A stretch of 7,301 bases of DNA from Dethiosulfatibacter sp. (GTDB lineage: Bacteria > Bacillota > Clostridia > Tissierellales > Dethiosulfatibacteraceae), in NCBI GenBank assembly GCA_030591825.1, contig JAUVAG010000049.1, positions 1-7,301 on the forward strand, read 5' to 3'. Positions 6,362-7,301 of this stretch are shown piece after piece; position 1 is the stretch's first letter; each line of letters starts with the position of its first letter. The translations under genes were made by a program, and so were the position numbers. Under the pieces are notes generated by a model that was not told the origin of the DNA, searched no databases, and worked only from the letters and a program-made list of their open reading frames with translations.

Positions 6362-6388
6362 TTGTAAAATAGCTCCTTCAAGTATAAT
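6362..6388 (+). promoter_or_regulatory. Possible promoter of the radical SAM gene
   Basis: TTGTAA (6362-6367) and TATAAT (6383-6388) are separated by 15 bases, shorter than ideal, so the -10 is the firmer half. Transcription would start near 6395, giving a leader of about 70 bases. Confidence 0.45.
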
Positions 6389-6407
6389 ATAGTTATATTA
6401 ATACAAA

Positions 6408-6449
6408 GCAACTGCGTTGCGTTAGCTGCCTTATTCCACGGCAAATAAG
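6408..6449 (+). other. Two small hairpins in the leader of the radical SAM gene
   Basis: GCAAC/GTTGC (6408-6412 with 6416-6420, three-base loop) is followed by CTTATT/AATAAG (6430-6435 with 6444-6449, eight-base loop). The second ends just before the ribosome binding site AGAGGG (6453-6458). They might tune translation, but neither is strong, and no known riboswitch is recognised. Confidence 0.3.
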
Positions 6450-6464
6450 AAAAGAGGGATCATT

Positions 6465-7301
6465 ATGTATAGCAATCCGGTATACCGACCACCAAGTGAA
6501 GGAAGAAGTTTGATCATCCAGATAACAGAAGGATGTTCACACAATAAATGTACATTCTGCGGAATGTACAAAGGTAAACAATTCAGAATAAAAAACGACG
6601 AAGAAGTTATAGCACATATTGAATATATTAAAAAATATGATCCTAATCCAAGAAAAATTTTCATAGCTGACGGTGACTTCCTCTGTCTATCGACTGAAAA
6701 GATACTACATTATCTTGAAATGGTAAAGTCAAACTTTCCGAATGTTGAAAGAATTTCATGCTATTCAGGTCCACTGGACCTTTTAAGAAAAACTCCAGAG
6801 GATTTGACAACCATCAAGGAAGCTGGTCTTGCAATGCTGTATATGGGTGTTGAAAGCGGCAATGATGAAATCCTTAGAAGAATCAAGAAAGGCGTAAATG
6901 GAGATCAGATGATTGAAGCTGGTAGAAAAGCTGTTGATGCTGGCTTTGTATTCTCCTGCATGATAATTTCTGGTATCGGCAGCAACGAGCTGGTAAAGAA
7001 ACATGCATTGGACTCTGCAAAGGTAATTTCAGCCATCAATCCTCAATATTTTGCTCTTCTGACTCTAAATATTGATGAAGGTACAGAACTTGCAGCAGAT
7101 GTAAACAGTGGTAAATTCAAGCTTATGACTCCTGATGAAATAATGGATGAAACTTATCTCATGCTAGATAACATGGACCTTACAGACTGTATTTTCAGAA
7201 GCAACCACGTTTCAAACTATGTGAATCTAAGTGGAGTACTCAACAGGGACAAAGAAAAGATGCTTGAGGAAATCAAAGAAGCAATGAAGGAAAAGAATTA
7301 T
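6465..7301 (+). CDS. Radical SAM protein with CX4CX2C cluster motif (partial, continues past right edge)
   Basis: 279 codons are in the window with no stop, so the end is missing, probably by only a short stretch given the usual size of such proteins. Cys24, Cys29 and Cys32 in CSHNKCTFC are the likely ligands of the 4Fe-4S cluster that cleaves S-adenosylmethionine. The spacing is CX4CX2C rather than the common CX3CX2C; I recall the same pattern in a group of uncharacterised proteins beginning YRPPSE and ending with an FRxNHxSNY motif, both present here (7-12 and 244-252). Other features are IFIADGDF (65-72), in the place of the SAM-amino-group motif, and MGVESGNDE (127-135). There is no B12-binding or second cluster domain in view. 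The ATG at 6465 follows AGAGGG at 6 bases. The reaction is unknown. It is divergent from the small membrane protein gene. Confidence 0.88.
   Translation, partial: MYSNPVYRPPSEGRSLIIQITEGCSHNKCTFCGMYKGKQFRIKNDEEVIAHIEYIKKYDPNPRKIFIADGDFLCLSTEKILHYLEMVKSNFPNVERISCYSGPLDLLRKTPEDLTTIKEAGLAMLYMGVESGNDEILRRIKKGVNGDQMIEAGRKAVDAGFVFSCMIISGIGSNELVKKHALDSAKVISAINPQYFALLTLNIDEGTELAADVNSGKFKLMTPDEIMDETYLMLDNMDLTDCIFRSNHVSNYVNLSGVLNRDKEKMLEEIKEAMKEKNY

Overview
The window is AT-rich DNA with strong ribosome binding sites of the AGGAGG/AGGTG type, several GTG or TTG starts, near-consensus sigma-A promoters and compact intrinsic terminators. With rho next to rpmE, a MATE exporter, an NhaC-type antiporter, a RocR-like sigma-54 activator and an Fe-S radical SAM enzyme, this suggests an anaerobic low-GC Gram-positive bacterium of the Clostridia, possibly an amino-acid fermenter. 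The lineage is inferred from gene content, not from any marker alignment.

Right to left, six genes lie on the minus strand: a small four-helix membrane protein of unknown function (5871-6230), rho (4115-5455), rpmE for Zn-type ribosomal protein L31 (3800-3997), a MATE-family exporter (2305-3645), an NhaC-family Na+/H+ antiporter (593-2167), and the N-terminal PAS part of a RocR-like regulator that runs off the left edge (1-377). At the right edge one plus-strand gene, a radical SAM protein, begins at 6465, is transcribed divergently from the membrane-protein gene, and is cut by the window end.

The minus-strand genes are not one simple operon. Each has its own recognisable promoter: 5803-5831 for rho, 4069-4097 for rpmE, an extended -10 at 3705-3713 for the MATE gene, 2237-2265 for the antiporter and 418-446 for the regulator. 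Intrinsic terminators follow rpmE (3752-3781) and the antiporter (516-541). Rho may read through into rpmE, and the MATE gene into the antiporter, because no terminator is seen between them.

The least ordinary part is the roughly 400-base gene-free stretch between rho and the small membrane protein (5467-5870). It carries a strong leftward promoter far upstream of rho, a nested hairpin whose parts could also form a pseudoknot, a GC-rich hairpin, and a terminator-like hairpin with a T tract facing the other way. It is either a long structured rho leader or the locus of a small structured RNA. A second notable site is a 24-bp perfect palindrome overlapping the -35 of the RocR-like gene, consistent with autoregulation. 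No mobile element, CRISPR array, tRNA or rRNA was seen.
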